Positions 16,823-24,653 of a stretch of DNA of 54,205 nucleotides are shown piece by piece (within the stretch, counting starts at the first letter, position 1; each line of letters opens with the position of its first letter). The notes below the pieces were generated by a model. That model was not told the origin of the DNA. It did no database searches and worked only from the letters and a program-made list of their open reading frames with translations. This DNA is from an uncultured Ilumatobacter sp. (GTDB lineage Bacteria > Actinomycetota > Acidimicrobiia > Acidimicrobiales > Ilumatobacteraceae). The stretch is from positions 1 through 54,205 of the forward strand of contig CAJQPY010000036.1 in the NCBI GenBank assembly GCA_905480335.1, written 5' to 3'. The translations under genes were made by a program, and so were the position numbers.

Positions 16823-17452
16823 TCAATCTCCTTCTGATTCAGCCTCAGCCGCAGGGGCGGCCTCGTTGGCCGCCTCCCTTTCAGCTTCTACGGCTGCCTT
16901 CTTGATCGCTTCTTGGGCCTGTTTGTCGGGTGACAGCACCATCGACATCGCTCGGCCTTCGAGTCGCGAGCGGCTGTCGAGCTTCGCGGCTGGCCCCACG
17001 GCCTCAATGACCTCGTCGAGGATCTTCGCGCCGAGCTCAGGGTGAGCCATTTCGCGGCCTCGGAACTGCAGCGTCACTTTAACCTTGTGCCCTTCATCTA
17101 TGAAACGAATAACATTGCGGGTCTTAGTGTCGAAGTCACCCTTGCCGATCTTGGGTCGATACTTGACTTCTTTCACTACGACGTTGGTCGACTTCTTGCG
17201 GGCTTCCTTAGCCTTCTGGTCTTCCTCGTACTTGAACTTGCCGTAGTCCATGATGCGACATACAGGCGGTTTTGCCTGTGGCGCAACTTCGACGAGGTCG
17301 AGGTCGAGACCTCTGGCCATGCGCAGCGCCTCGGGGACCGGCTTGATTCCGAGTTGGTCGCCGCTGGGTCCGATCAAACGGATTTCACGGCTTCGGATAC
17401 GGTCGTTCACGCGATGCTGTTCAACGCGCAGTTCTGGTCGTCGCGGTGCTAT
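16823..17452 (-). CDS. infC: Translation initiation factor IF-3 (probable ATA start)
   Basis: IF3 binds the 30S subunit and enforces start-codon choice. Core motifs are VNDRIRSREIRLIG, LDLVEVAPQAKPPVCRIMDYGKF, and the C-terminal domain with KVTLQFRGREMAHPE. An acidic Ala/Glu-rich tail follows. The first standard start in frame is GTG 17410, but it has no ribosome site and would trim the N-terminus to the conserved VNDRIR. Further upstream, in frame and after a TGA at 17461-17459, an ATA codon at 17452-17450 is preceded by AGGAG and nine bases. Starting there gives 209 residues with a normal N-terminal extension. Rare AUU/AUC/AUA starts are a known hallmark of infC autoregulation, so I prefer ATA; GTG 17410 remains the alternative. 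Confidence 0.93.
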   Translation of the reverse strand: MAPRRPELRVEQHRVNDRIRSREIRLIGPSGDQLGIKPVPEALRMARGLDLDLVEVAPQAKPPVCRIMDYGKFKYEEDQKAKEARKKSTNVVVKEVKYRPKIGKGDFDTKTRNVIRFIDEGHKVKVTLQFRGREMAHPELGAKILDEVIEAVGPAAKLDSRSRLEGRAMSMVLSPDKQAQEAIKKAAVEAEREAANEAAPAAEAESEGD

Positions 17453-17651
17453 GAGACTTCACTCCTGTGCAATGGGCCTCCCCATGATGAATGTTGGTGC
17501 TCGACGCGAAGTCCACGGAGCGACCGACACCCAACCGACCGAAGTCGGCTTGGTGGCTGTCTCAGCCTCAGTACCTGTGTCACTGTCAGTCGCCCGAAGG
17601 TACTGGTTCGTGTACAGGTGGGGACTTGCGTCCCACTTCGCCTCAGTTGTG
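17453..17651 (-). promoter_or_regulatory. Structured 5' leader of infC-rpmI-rplT
   Basis: About 200 bases without a gene on the minus strand. In mRNA sense there is a GGGAC hairpin with a GCAA tetraloop (17634-17621), a seven-bp long-range pairing CAGTACC/GGTACTG (17605-17599 with 17575-17569), a CCGAC hairpin with a UUCG tetraloop (17548-17535), and AGGAG nine bases before the ATA codon. Tetraloop-capped stems in series suggest a folded regulatory leader, plausibly bound by L20 or controlling IF3 synthesis. I cannot match it to a named RNA family. Confidence 0.55.
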
Positions 17652-17657
17652 CCCCGG

Positions 17658-17664
17658 TAGGCTA
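17658..17664. promoter_or_regulatory. Possible bidirectional -10 element between DUF1844 gene and infC
   Basis: TAGGCTA reads TAGGCT on the plus strand, seven bases before the GTG of the DUF1844 gene, and TAGCCT on the minus strand, pointing into the infC leader. One near-symmetric -10 could serve both directions. Confidence 0.4.
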
Positions 17665-17670
17665 TCGCGC

Positions 17671-18063
17671 GTGGAAGATGAAACCTCTGATATCGACGCA
17701 GGCACCACCTTCGAGATCCCCGGACTCGACGACTTCCAGTCCGAATTTGAGCAACTTAACCCCGATGAGCAGCAGCAAATTCGCGAGGCTGAGGAGGCCA
17801 TGGCCGAGGCCCGCGAGCGACTGTCATCAGTTCCAGCCGAAGTCGTCGTCACCAACCACGTAATGGGTCTATACGAGCTGGCCGCTATTCACCTATCAGC
17901 TGAGCAGCCGGACCTGGCACAGGCTGCACTGGCGATTGATGCGTTGGCGTGCCTGATCGACGGGCTGGGCGACCGACTTGGCTCCGAAGCATCAACAATG
18001 GAGGGCGCTCTGCAAAATATCCGCCTGGCGTTCGTCCAGATCAAGGGCCAGACGTCCGACTAA
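17671..18063 (+). CDS. DUF1844 domain protein
   Basis: A 130-residue protein. The N-terminal half is acidic with a heptad-like stretch (NPDEQQQIREAEEAMAEARERL) that may be a coiled coil. The second half, PAEVVVTNHVMGLYELAAIHL to LQNIRLAFVQIKGQ, matches the DUF1844 pattern seen in actinobacterial genes next to infC. Function unknown. GTG at 17671 is the likely start, with a TAGGCT box seven bases upstream. The frame extends further upstream, but that part overlaps the infC leader and has no protein-like character. Convergent with the ATL gene. Confidence 0.8.
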   Translation: MEDETSDIDAGTTFEIPGLDDFQSEFEQLNPDEQQQIREAEEAMAEARERLSSVPAEVVVTNHVMGLYELAAIHLSAEQPDLAQAALAIDALACLIDGLGDRLGSEASTMEGALQNIRLAFVQIKGQTSD

Positions 18064-18145
18064 CACAAAGCGAAGTTCAGGTGGTTCGTGAGGGCCAGCG
18101 TCGTGCGCCATCCGAATTTTGAGCATCACGGCGAAATCAGAGGTC

Positions 18146-18448
18146 TCAGCGACGGAAGCGGCCGATCGGGGCCTCGAGAATCCGTCCGCCGGCGACGAGG
18201 ACATTCTCCTCTACGAGGAGTTCGGCCTGCAGCGCCGGGTTGGCTGTCCGGATCCGTCCTTGGGAGCCGACCACCCGCCACCACGGAATGTCAGTGGCCG
18301 AGTCACGCAGGATTCGACCGACGAGACGGGACTGTTTCGGATACCCAGCGACCTCTGCAACGTCACCATATGTCGTGACCTCGCCCTCTTCGAGCGCGAG
18401 GAGCACGTTGATGATCCGCCGTTTCCGAAGCGCCCGGTCGTCACCCAC
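18146..18448 (-). CDS. atl: Alkyltransferase-like DNA repair protein (ATL)
   Basis: A 100-residue protein matching the DNA-binding domain of O6-alkylguanine-DNA alkyltransferase: a helix-turn-helix region with EGEVTTYGDVAEVAGYP, an RLVGRIL helix, then PWWRV at 55-59 where the active alkyltransferase has PCHRV. The missing cysteine marks it as an ATL protein, which flips and binds O6-alkylguanine and hands the lesion to nucleotide excision repair. The start is GTG at 18448; no other start fits. It follows the cold-shock-like gene with a 12-base gap. Confidence 0.9.
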   Translation of the reverse strand: MGDDRALRKRRIINVLLALEEGEVTTYGDVAEVAGYPKQSRLVGRILRDSATDIPWWRVVGSQGRIRTANPALQAELLVEENVLVAGGRILEAPIGRFRR

Positions 18449-18460
18449 CGATTCAATCCG

Positions 18461-18658
18461 TCAACTGATCGACGCGGCCTCGTAACGGCCGAGTTTGCAC
18501 AGCACCTCGAACGTCACGTCGACGCCGAGCGCAATGTCCCGCGTGCCGTCTGCAATCTCGATGCAATGGAATGGATACAGGACCCCGCCAGTATCGATAG
18601 CACCTAAGCCCGTGTCAGCATCGAATTCGGCGACCACTCCCGTCAGCACCGAGATCAT
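18461..18658 (-). CDS. Cold-shock-domain-like small protein
   Basis: 65 residues that read like one OB-fold cold-shock domain: LTGVVAEFDADTGLGAI, then LYPFHCIEI where classical Csp proteins have FFHYSAI, and VTFEVLCKLGRYEA. The RNA-binding aromatic pattern is altered, since KGFGFI is replaced by TGLGAI. Nucleic-acid binding is therefore likely but may differ from CspA. The ATG overlaps the hisG stop by four bases. Confidence 0.75.
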   Translation of the reverse strand: MISVLTGVVAEFDADTGLGAIDTGGVLYPFHCIEIADGTRDIALGVDVTFEVLCKLGRYEAASIS

Positions 18659-19527
18659 GGGACAATCTTCGAGATCGGCATCTCGACGAGATCAGTGGCA
18701 CCCGCGTCCCGTAGGTCAGGAATCACAAGGTTGATCGTCCGCTTTTCGACCACCGACTCAACTGCGTACCCACCATCCGACAGCGGCGAGACCGTCGGCG
18801 ACTTCATCGATGGGACCTTCGCGAGTACCGCGTCCTTGTCTGCTTCACTGACGTTCAGCTTCAGCAGCACCCGTCCTCGAGCATCGAGGACACCGTTGAG
18901 CAGCGTCATCACCTGCTCCATGGCCTTACGCTTCTTAGGATCGGCAAAGGCCGAGGGGTTGGCAACGACTTCGGTGTAGCTGGTAAGGATCGTGTCGATC
19001 ACTTTAAGGCCGGCTGCTCGCAATGCTCGGCCGGTTTCGGTGATCTCGACTACGCAGTCGGCGATGTCGGGAATCTTCGCCTCGGTCGCACCATAGGAGA
19101 GGCGAATATTCGCTTCGACGCCGTTGGCCTCGAAGAATCGGCGAGTCGACTCGAGGTACTCGGTCTGAACCCGAACACCGTTCGGTAGATCCTTCACTGA
19201 CGTTGCCGGAGAACTACCGGCGACCGCTACGACCATTTGGATTGGGTTGTTTGTGTTTTTCGAGTATCTCAACTCACCGAGACTTTCGACCACACTGCCG
19301 GTCTCCTCCACCCAGTCACGCCCGGTGATTCCAAGGTCGAAGAGGCCCTCGGACACGTAAGTCGGTATCTCCTGCGGTCGCAGGATCCGAACGGATTCGA
19401 TCCTCGGGTCGTCGATGCTTGCCTGGTAATCGACTGAAGACGACCGCTGTACCGGCAAGTCGGCGGCCTCGAAAAGCTCTAACGTCGCTCGTTCCAACGA
19501 GCCTTTCGGCAAGACCAGCTTCAGCAC
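18655..19527 (-). CDS. hisG: ATP phosphoribosyltransferase (long form)
   Basis: First step of histidine synthesis: ATP plus PRPP to phosphoribosyl-ATP. 290 residues, so the long, self-sufficient form with a C-terminal regulatory domain. Motifs: LVLPKGSLERATLELF, ILRPQEIPTYVSEGLFDLGITGRDWVEE, DCVVEITETGRALR (PRPP region), and a C-terminal ACT-like domain (NVSEADKDAVLAKVPSMKSPTVS). The form is normally inhibited by histidine. No other his gene except hisS is in the window. GTG at 19527 is preceded at seven bases by TAGCCT, suggesting a leaderless start. Confidence 0.95.
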   Translation of the reverse strand: MLKLVLPKGSLERATLELFEAADLPVQRSSSVDYQASIDDPRIESVRILRPQEIPTYVSEGLFDLGITGRDWVEETGSVVESLGELRYSKNTNNPIQMVVAVAGSSPATSVKDLPNGVRVQTEYLESTRRFFEANGVEANIRLSYGATEAKIPDIADCVVEITETGRALRAAGLKVIDTILTSYTEVVANPSAFADPKKRKAMEQVMTLLNGVLDARGRVLLKLNVSEADKDAVLAKVPSMKSPTVSPLSDGGYAVESVVEKRTINLVIPDLRDAGATDLVEMPISKIVP

Positions 19528-19540
19528 CTGCCCGAGGCTA
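19528..19540 (-). promoter_or_regulatory. Candidate leaderless promoter of hisG (-10 TAGCCT)
   Basis: TAGCCT (19540-19535, minus strand), seven bases, then GTG. The same AGGCTA hexamer occurs at three other gene starts in the window. The rest of the 93-bp gap to mog shows no clear element. Confidence 0.45.
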
Positions 19541-19620
19541 CCGCCGACGTTTGGTCCGTTTGTCGCCCACCTTCGGTCAATCGCGCGAAGGAAAACCGCA
19601 TATGAGTAGCCGGCTAGAGG

Positions 19621-20103
19621 TCAGTGGGAGTTGTCGGTGTCGTGGAGCAGCCGCAGTGCGTGGGGCAACACGTCGATGACCGCAGCCAACTGCTCCACAC
19701 ATCCCTTGGTGCTTCCGGGCGTATTGACAATGATCGTCTGACCCCGAATGCCGGCAACGCCGCGCGATAGTCGGCCAAGTGGGTTGCACAGCCGCATCGC
19801 CTCAGCCAAACCTGGCGCCTCACGCTCAATCACCACCTGCGTCCCCTCGGGCGTTTGATCGCGAGGTGCGAATCCGGTTCCACCAGTCGACGCGATTAGC
19901 CCTGCGAAGCCCTCGGACATCTCGGTCAGCACCGTCGCAACGTTGTCGGTGCCATCGGCCGTCACCCGGCACTCAACTACATCGAAACCGTTCGTGATCA
20001 GGAAATCAGTAAGGGCTACGCCGCTCGTATCCTCGCGGGTTCCGTGGATCACCCCGTCGGAACACGTGAGGACCTTGGCCACTAGGGGGACGTGGTCGCT
20101 CAT
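19621..20103 (-). CDS. mog: MogA/MoaB family molybdopterin-binding protein
   Basis: A 160-residue member of the family that adenylylates molybdopterin during molybdenum cofactor synthesis. GLIASTGGTGFAPRDQTPEG is the MPT-binding TGGTG loop; GQTIIVNTPGSTKGCVEQL is the second signature (usually LPGSPKA). The ATG at 20103 overlaps the rsmB stop (ATGA). The open frame up to 20190 lies within rsmB. No other moa/moe genes are nearby. Confidence 0.9.
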   Translation of the reverse strand: MSDHVPLVAKVLTCSDGVIHGTREDTSGVALTDFLITNGFDVVECRVTADGTDNVATVLTEMSEGFAGLIASTGGTGFAPRDQTPEGTQVVIEREAPGLAEAMRLCNPLGRLSRGVAGIRGQTIIVNTPGSTKGCVEQLAAVIDVLPHALRLLHDTDNSH

Positions 20104-21338
20104 GGGGCCTGACGGTACCGAATCATGACCATTCCGTCCGTGTCGGCATCCTGCGGCAGGATTCGCCAACCCTGACGATGTTGCCGCCACCGACCCGACG
20201 GGGGCGGCGCGTCATCAACTTCGAACCCCTCGGGCGTGGCATGATCGACCGATTCGGCGTTGAGCAGCGTGCACACGCTGTAGACGAGTCGACCACCTGG
20301 ACGCACCAACGAGGCTGACGAAACAAGAAGCTGAGCCTGAAGGCGCGCGAGTTCACGAACATCGTTCGGTTCAATGCGCCAGCGGGCATCGACACGTCGC
20401 CGCAGTGCTCCTAGACCTGAGCACGGCGCATCAAGAAGCACTGCGTCAAACATCGCGGATCCGAATGGCGGTCGATTTCCGTCAGCGACGATGACCGGGA
20501 GGTCAAGCTCAAGTCGCTCGACGTTCTCGCGAGTAAGCGCAGCCCGATGCTCCTGACGGTCGGCAGCGACGACCACCGCACCGGATCCCGCCATGGCAGT
20601 GGACTTGCCGCCCGGCGCTGAACACATGTCGAGTACACGTTCCCCCGCTTTTGCCTCGACGGCATACGCAACCCAGAGCGACGAGAAGTCCTGCACGTAC
20701 CCATCAGGACGTTCCGTGACGGTCGGAGCGCGGTTCATCCGCTCCAGCGCCGCTCTTGCGTCGTCGCCGAGGTCGGTATGCAGTGCGTCGGCGATCCACT
20801 CCGGATAGCTGAGTCGTGCCGCCTCCGACGGCCACGCCATATCGGCGATGTCGGCCTCGGCAACGCGTCGCAGCACTGCGTTGATGAAACCGCGGGTCTT
20901 GGTCGGAGCGAGGTCAACCGTTGCGCTGACCGCAGCGTGCGCCGGTACGTTCGTGTATGCGATCTGATACGTACCGAGACGAAGAATCGATCTGGTCTGC
21001 TCGTCGGGCGACTGGCTCACAAAGCGATCGATGATTGCGTCGCATGCTCGGCGCATCCGCGTCGAGCCGTAGACCAGTTCGGTGACAAATTTACGGTCCT
21101 GCTCAGACAGCGTCGATTCTGCCAGCATTGGCCCGAGAACGAGATTTGCGTAGGCGCCACCGCTCTCAATCCTCCGGAGCACTTCAAGCGCCACCCCGCG
21201 CGCCTTCCGGCGCGCAGCCGAACGCGACGACGGGTTGGGCGTGGTCGTTCCTGCGTCGGTCTTGGCTCCGGTCTGCAGCGCGGCGCGACGCTGCTTTCGA
21301 TTCAGCGGATGACCAGTCGGCGGCGGCAAGTCACTCAC
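20100..21338 (-). CDS. rsmB: 16S rRNA (cytosine-C5) methyltransferase RsmB
   Basis: A 412-residue m5C methyltransferase. The N-terminal NusB-like RNA-binding domain spans roughly residues 45-170 (ALEVLRRIESGGAYANLVLG to TRGFINAVLRRV). The catalytic domain has DMCSAPGGKSTAMA for S-adenosylmethionine, and two cysteines, in DAPCSGLGALRRR and VYSVCTLLNAES. It modifies 16S rRNA (C967 in E. coli numbering). Start chosen at GTG 21338, which overlaps the fmt stop (GTGA); a TTG two codons upstream is also possible. Confidence 0.95.
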   Translation of the reverse strand: MSDLPPPTGHPLNRKQRRAALQTGAKTDAGTTTPNPSSRSAARRKARGVALEVLRRIESGGAYANLVLGPMLAESTLSEQDRKFVTELVYGSTRMRRACDAIIDRFVSQSPDEQTRSILRLGTYQIAYTNVPAHAAVSATVDLAPTKTRGFINAVLRRVAEADIADMAWPSEAARLSYPEWIADALHTDLGDDARAALERMNRAPTVTERPDGYVQDFSSLWVAYAVEAKAGERVLDMCSAPGGKSTAMAGSGAVVVAADRQEHRAALTRENVERLELDLPVIVADGNRPPFGSAMFDAVLLDAPCSGLGALRRRVDARWRIEPNDVRELARLQAQLLVSSASLVRPGGRLVYSVCTLLNAESVDHATPEGFEVDDAPPPSGRWRQHRQGWRILPQDADTDGMVMIRYRQAP

Positions 21339-22165
21339 AAGCAACCGAACAATTCGTCGCCCGCCGGTTGGGCGCCATTGCGCCAGGCATCGAATGCCAT
21401 CGGGGCTTTACCTTCGGGCTGCACCACAGTGGGAATAAGTTGACCTTCAACGACATGCGCAGCGAGGATCTTCAAGCGCTTGCCGCGAAAAGTAGTCCAC
21501 GCGCCGCCGATTCGCACCAAGCGATAGACGTCGAGTTCAGGCCGCGACCAGTCTATTTCGGATTCACCCTTCTCAAGCTTCGAGGCGTACATAGCGTCAC
21601 CAACCTGTGCAACAGCGGTGTCGATCCACTCAACCAGCGGTCGGTCGAGCACCTTGACCAGGAGACGACAACCAACTTCGGTCAATTGCTCTCGAAGCTC
21701 ATCGGCTGTGATATCCGCTCCGATCGGCACCCGCTCCTCGGCGTAGATCCCCCCGACGTCAAGGCCTTCCTCCAACCGCATCACGTCGACACCGGTCACG
21801 GTGTCACCGGAAAGGATTGCGCGCTCGACAGGCGCCGCACCGCGCCACCGCGGCAGCAGCGAGTAGTGGAGATTGACCATCGGAATCGCGCTGAGGAGGT
21901 GCGGCTTGATGATCCGCCCGTAGGCGACCACGACGCCGAGCTCTGCGCCATCACCGACCGCTGCGAGCACTTCGTCGGGATCATGGGAAACTGTTAGACC
22001 CAACTCGAACGCTGCTGCCTTGACCGGGCTCGGTGACAGTGCGGACCCCCTGCCGCGCTTTTTGTCGACTCGGGTGATCACCCGAACGACGTCGTGACCG
22101 GCATCGATGAGCGCCTTTAGCGGCGGCACCGCCATGTCGGGCGTACCGAAGTAGACCAGCTTCAC
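21335..22165 (-). CDS. fmt: Methionyl-tRNA formyltransferase
   Basis: Formylates initiator Met-tRNA using 10-formyl-THF. 276 residues: VYFGTPDMAVPPLKALI, DKKRGRGSALSPSPVKAAA, and the catalytic NLHYSLLPRWRGAAPVERAI (the textbook form is NxHxSLLPxxRG). A C-terminal domain follows but is short, so the tail is a little trimmed compared with the usual 305-315 residues. GTG start four bases after the def stop. Works with def, next upstream. Confidence 0.96.
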   Translation of the reverse strand: MKLVYFGTPDMAVPPLKALIDAGHDVVRVITRVDKKRGRGSALSPSPVKAAAFELGLTVSHDPDEVLAAVGDGAELGVVVAYGRIIKPHLLSAIPMVNLHYSLLPRWRGAAPVERAILSGDTVTGVDVMRLEEGLDVGGIYAEERVPIGADITADELREQLTEVGCRLLVKVLDRPLVEWIDTAVAQVGDAMYASKLEKGESEIDWSRPELDVYRLVRIGGAWTTFRGKRLKILAAHVVEGQLIPTVVQPEGKAPMAFDAWRNGAQPAGDELFGCL

Positions 22166-22169
22166 GCGA

Positions 22170-22718
22170 TCAGCTCAATCGCAGCCGACGCATGATGCCG
22201 CCGCGTGCTTCATCGTCACGTTCAGCTGCCGAGTGCTCCTCGATCCGGCGGTACTCCGCCAGTGCGGCCTTTCGCTGGTCGCCTTCGAGACGGTCAAACA
22301 TCAACACGCCATTGAGGTGATCGATCTCGTGTTGGAACATGCGAGCCTCGAGTTCGTCGGCCTCGATTTCGATCACCTCGCCGTCGAGACTGACGCCACG
22401 GACCAGCACCTGCTGAGGTCGGAGCATTTCGATGTAAAGACCTGGGATCGAGAGACATCCTTCGTCAAACACCCACTCGCCGTCGGACTCCACGATCTCG
22501 GGATTGATGATCGCCAACGGATCCTCACCGAAATCCCACACGACAACTTGCTTCTGGACGCCGATCTGAGGCGCTGCAAGCGCAATCCCATTACCGGAGT
22601 CGATCAACGTCTCGAACATGTCCTCGACAAGGCGAATGACCTTGCCGTCGACATCGGCGACTTTGGCGGCTTGACTCTTCAGCACTGGATCGCCATATGT
22701 CCTGATCTTGTACGACAT
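22170..22718 (-). CDS. def: Peptide deformylase
   Basis: Removes the formyl group from nascent proteins. All three metal-site motifs are present: GIALAAPQIGVQ (GxGLAAxQ-like, with Ile), EGCLSIPG with the Cys ligand, and QHEIDHLNGVLMFDR with two His ligands. 182 residues from ATG 22718. TAGCCT lies seven bases upstream of the ATG, so the def-fmt-rsmB-mog transcript may be leaderless. Confidence 0.96.
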   Translation of the reverse strand: MSYKIRTYGDPVLKSQAAKVADVDGKVIRLVEDMFETLIDSGNGIALAAPQIGVQKQVVVWDFGEDPLAIINPEIVESDGEWVFDEGCLSIPGLYIEMLRPQQVLVRGVSLDGEVIEIEADELEARMFQHEIDHLNGVLMFDRLEGDQRKAALAEYRRIEEHSAAERDDEARGGIMRRLRLS

Positions 22719-22737
22719 TGCTGCCAGGCTACGGGAG
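22719..22737. promoter_or_regulatory. Candidate bidirectional promoter between def and the methyltransferase gene
   Basis: Only 19 bases separate the two divergent start codons. CAGGCT (22725-22730, plus) and TAGCCT (22731-22726, minus) overlap, each placed exactly seven bases before its start codon. Both genes could be transcribed leaderless from one symmetric -10 element, with start points 20 bp apart. Confidence 0.5.
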
Positions 22738-23385
22738 ATGCCCGCTTCACCCATGCCCGACGGACCGCAAGACGCGGTGCCGTCCCACTACTTCGAGGAT
22801 CCCACGATCGCGCCTGATCCGGTCATCGTCGACGTCACCCTGCCCGATACTGCATTTACGATGGAGACAGACACCGGCGTCTTTAGCCGCGGCCATCTCG
22901 ATGCGGGCACCTCACTGCTACTGCGCTCGAACGTAGCGCTTGCGTCGGATGGGCACCTGCTCGATCTGGGAGCGGGGTCGGGTGCTATGGCGATGACGAT
23001 GGCGCGACGCTCACCGGCATCAACCGTGTGGGCAGTCGATGTCAACTCGAGAGCACGAGACCTGTGTCGGCGGAATGTCAAGCGGAACAATCTGACGAAC
23101 ATCCGCGTGGCGACACCCGACGACATTCCTGAGGGCGTACAATTTTCAACGATCTGGTCGAACCCCCCGATTCGAATCGGGAAGCCCGCTCTCAGGGTAT
23201 TGCTCCTCACCTGGCTGGCCCGGATTACCGACGACGGAACCGCAACGCTCGTCGTCCAAAAGCATCTGGGCGCCGATTCGATGCAGCGGTGGCTTACTTC
23301 CAAGGGCTACCCGACCGAACGGGTCGCCGCGAAGTCGGGGTTTCGACTTCTGCTGGTCCGCTCTGGGGCTAAATCGCGCACCTAA
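22738..23385 (+). CDS. RsmC/RlmG-like class I methyltransferase
   Basis: A 215-residue S-adenosylmethionine-dependent methyltransferase of the 16S/23S guanine-N2 (RsmC/RlmG) group. LDLGAGSGAMAMTMA is motif I, VWAVDVNSRARDLCRRNVKRNN is the acidic-loop region, and SNPPIRIGK is the N-P-P-[IF] catalytic motif of N2-guanine enzymes. VVQKHLGADSMQRWL near the end also fits this family. GTETDTGVFSRG-type residues before motif I match stand-alone actinobacterial members. Start at ATG 22738; a second ATG at 22753 is possible. It leads the plus-strand island but is separated from the phosphonate-type genes by 206 bases. Confidence 0.85.
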   Translation: MPASPMPDGPQDAVPSHYFEDPTIAPDPVIVDVTLPDTAFTMETDTGVFSRGHLDAGTSLLLRSNVALASDGHLLDLGAGSGAMAMTMARRSPASTVWAVDVNSRARDLCRRNVKRNNLTNIRVATPDDIPEGVQFSTIWSNPPIRIGKPALRVLLLTWLARITDDGTATLVVQKHLGADSMQRWLTSKGYPTERVAAKSGFRLLLVRSGAKSRT

Positions 23386-23591
23386 GCAGCGCAACCGGAT
23401 CGGGCGGCGCACTGCATTAGGTCTAGACGCACACGCTTCGACCCAGCTGCGCGGCGAAAGCCGGGCGGCACTCCGAAAGACCCTCCAGCTGGTGCTGCGG
23501 CGAATGCCAACTGTGAACTCGATCGGGCACCAGCCTCACCGATCGAGGTGCCAGCAGACCTGCAGTGCCAGACGACGCGTACGCTACGGGT
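23386..23591 (+). promoter_or_regulatory. 206-bp gap with candidate promoter for the NPP-PhnY-PhnZ operon
   Basis: No convincing gene. TACGCT (23580-23585) sits six bases before ATG 23592 and would give a leaderless operon mRNA. I see no -35, no PhoB-type repeat and no obvious operator; the rest of the gap is unremarkable. Confidence 0.4.
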
Positions 23592-24653
23592 ATGCCAATG
23601 CTCGATGCAGACCTGCGCGTCGTGATGATCATCATCGACGCGATGCCTCATCGGTACGTCGACCCGATCCGCACGCCTCGCCTGTGGGAGCAGGTCACCA
23701 CGGGCGGACGTGCTCCCGGTGGCGGAACGTCGCTCCCAATGTCGGTCACCTATGCGAATCATGCGGCGTTCGTTACCGGCGCCGATCCGACGACGACCGG
23801 CATCTACGGCAATCACACCTGGAACGACCGTGAAGGCTGGATAAGCGCCCCCAAGGCCGGCCCTCAAGCCACCACCTTGTTCGATCTCGTCGCAGACGCA
23901 GGCGGACGTTCAGTCATCGTCGTGGGTGACCACAAGCTAATCGCACAAATGGGCGGGGCGCGGGCCGACCACCACTGGCCTCTCCATGGCTGGATTCCCG
24001 ACGGCACGCCTCGTTGCGAGTTCGGCTACCCAACCGACGCCGCCGTCGTTGCGGCCACCGGAGAGATCAATCTTGATGCAGACCTCGTGCTGCTGCACCT
24101 GAATCAACCCGACACGACCTCGCACCTCTACGGCCCGGACTCCCAGCAAGCACTCGCTAGGTACACGTCGACCGACGCTGCATACGGAGAACTCATCGAC
24201 ATGCTTGGCGACCGATGGGACCAGACCGTCGTTATAACACTTTCCGACCACGACCAAGAACCGGTAGATGACCGTACCCCGGTACCGCTCGTTGAGGCGC
24301 TTGCTGCATTTCAAAACCTCACTGTCGCGACTGAAGGAACCGGAGCCCTCATTCACGGACCAGTCGATCAGAACATACTCGACTCGCTGCATGCGATCGA
24401 CGGAGTGGGCGGCTCAGAACAGCTCAGCGATGACGTGTGGATGGCCTGGACCCAGCCCGGACGCGCCTTCGACGATCCCCCGATCCCTATTCTCGGCCAA
24501 CACGGCAGCCCACGTTGTCGCACGCAGATGGCCATTGTGTCGGGCGGACACCCTCGTGCCGCCGCGCTCGCGCGCCATGTCGAACGCCATCGACCGACCA
24601 CTCTCGACTGGGCGCCAATCGTCAGTGAACTGCTGGAGATCAACGATCGATGA
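23592..24653 (+). CDS. NPP/alkaline-phosphatase-superfamily hydrolase (phosphonate-cassette member)
   Basis: A 353-residue metal-dependent hydrolase of the nucleotide pyrophosphatase/phosphodiesterase type, the group that also contains phosphonoacetate hydrolase. All seven metal and nucleophile residues can be placed: Asp16 (VMIIIDAMPH), nucleophile Thr53 (VTYANHAAFVTG, compare TFPNHYSIVTG in NPPs), Asp174 and His178 (PDTTSHLYGP), Asp219-His220 (LSDHDQE), and His304 (GQHGSP). No signal peptide, so it is cytosolic. Its stop overlaps the PhnY-like gene (ATGA), a strong sign of shared function. Possible roles: phosphodiesterase releasing a phosphonate from an ester, or a C-P hydrolase like PhnA. 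ATG 23592 is chosen because of the box at -12; GTG 23565 and ATG 23598 are alternatives. Confidence 0.85.
   Translation: MPMLDADLRVVMIIIDAMPHRYVDPIRTPRLWEQVTTGGRAPGGGTSLPMSVTYANHAAFVTGADPTTTGIYGNHTWNDREGWISAPKAGPQATTLFDLVADAGGRSVIVVGDHKLIAQMGGARADHHWPLHGWIPDGTPRCEFGYPTDAAVVAATGEINLDADLVLLHLNQPDTTSHLYGPDSQQALARYTSTDAAYGELIDMLGDRWDQTVVITLSDHDQEPVDDRTPVPLVEALAAFQNLTVATEGTGALIHGPVDQNILDSLHAIDGVGGSEQLSDDVWMAWTQPGRAFDDPPIPILGQHGSPRCRTQMAIVSGGHPRAAALARHVERHRPTTLDWAPIVSELLEINDR

Noticed and set aside
23382..23867. 161-codon minus-strand frame across the gap before the NPP gene
   Set aside because: Mostly antisense to the NPP gene, no motifs and no ribosome site; the gap itself shows no coding signal.
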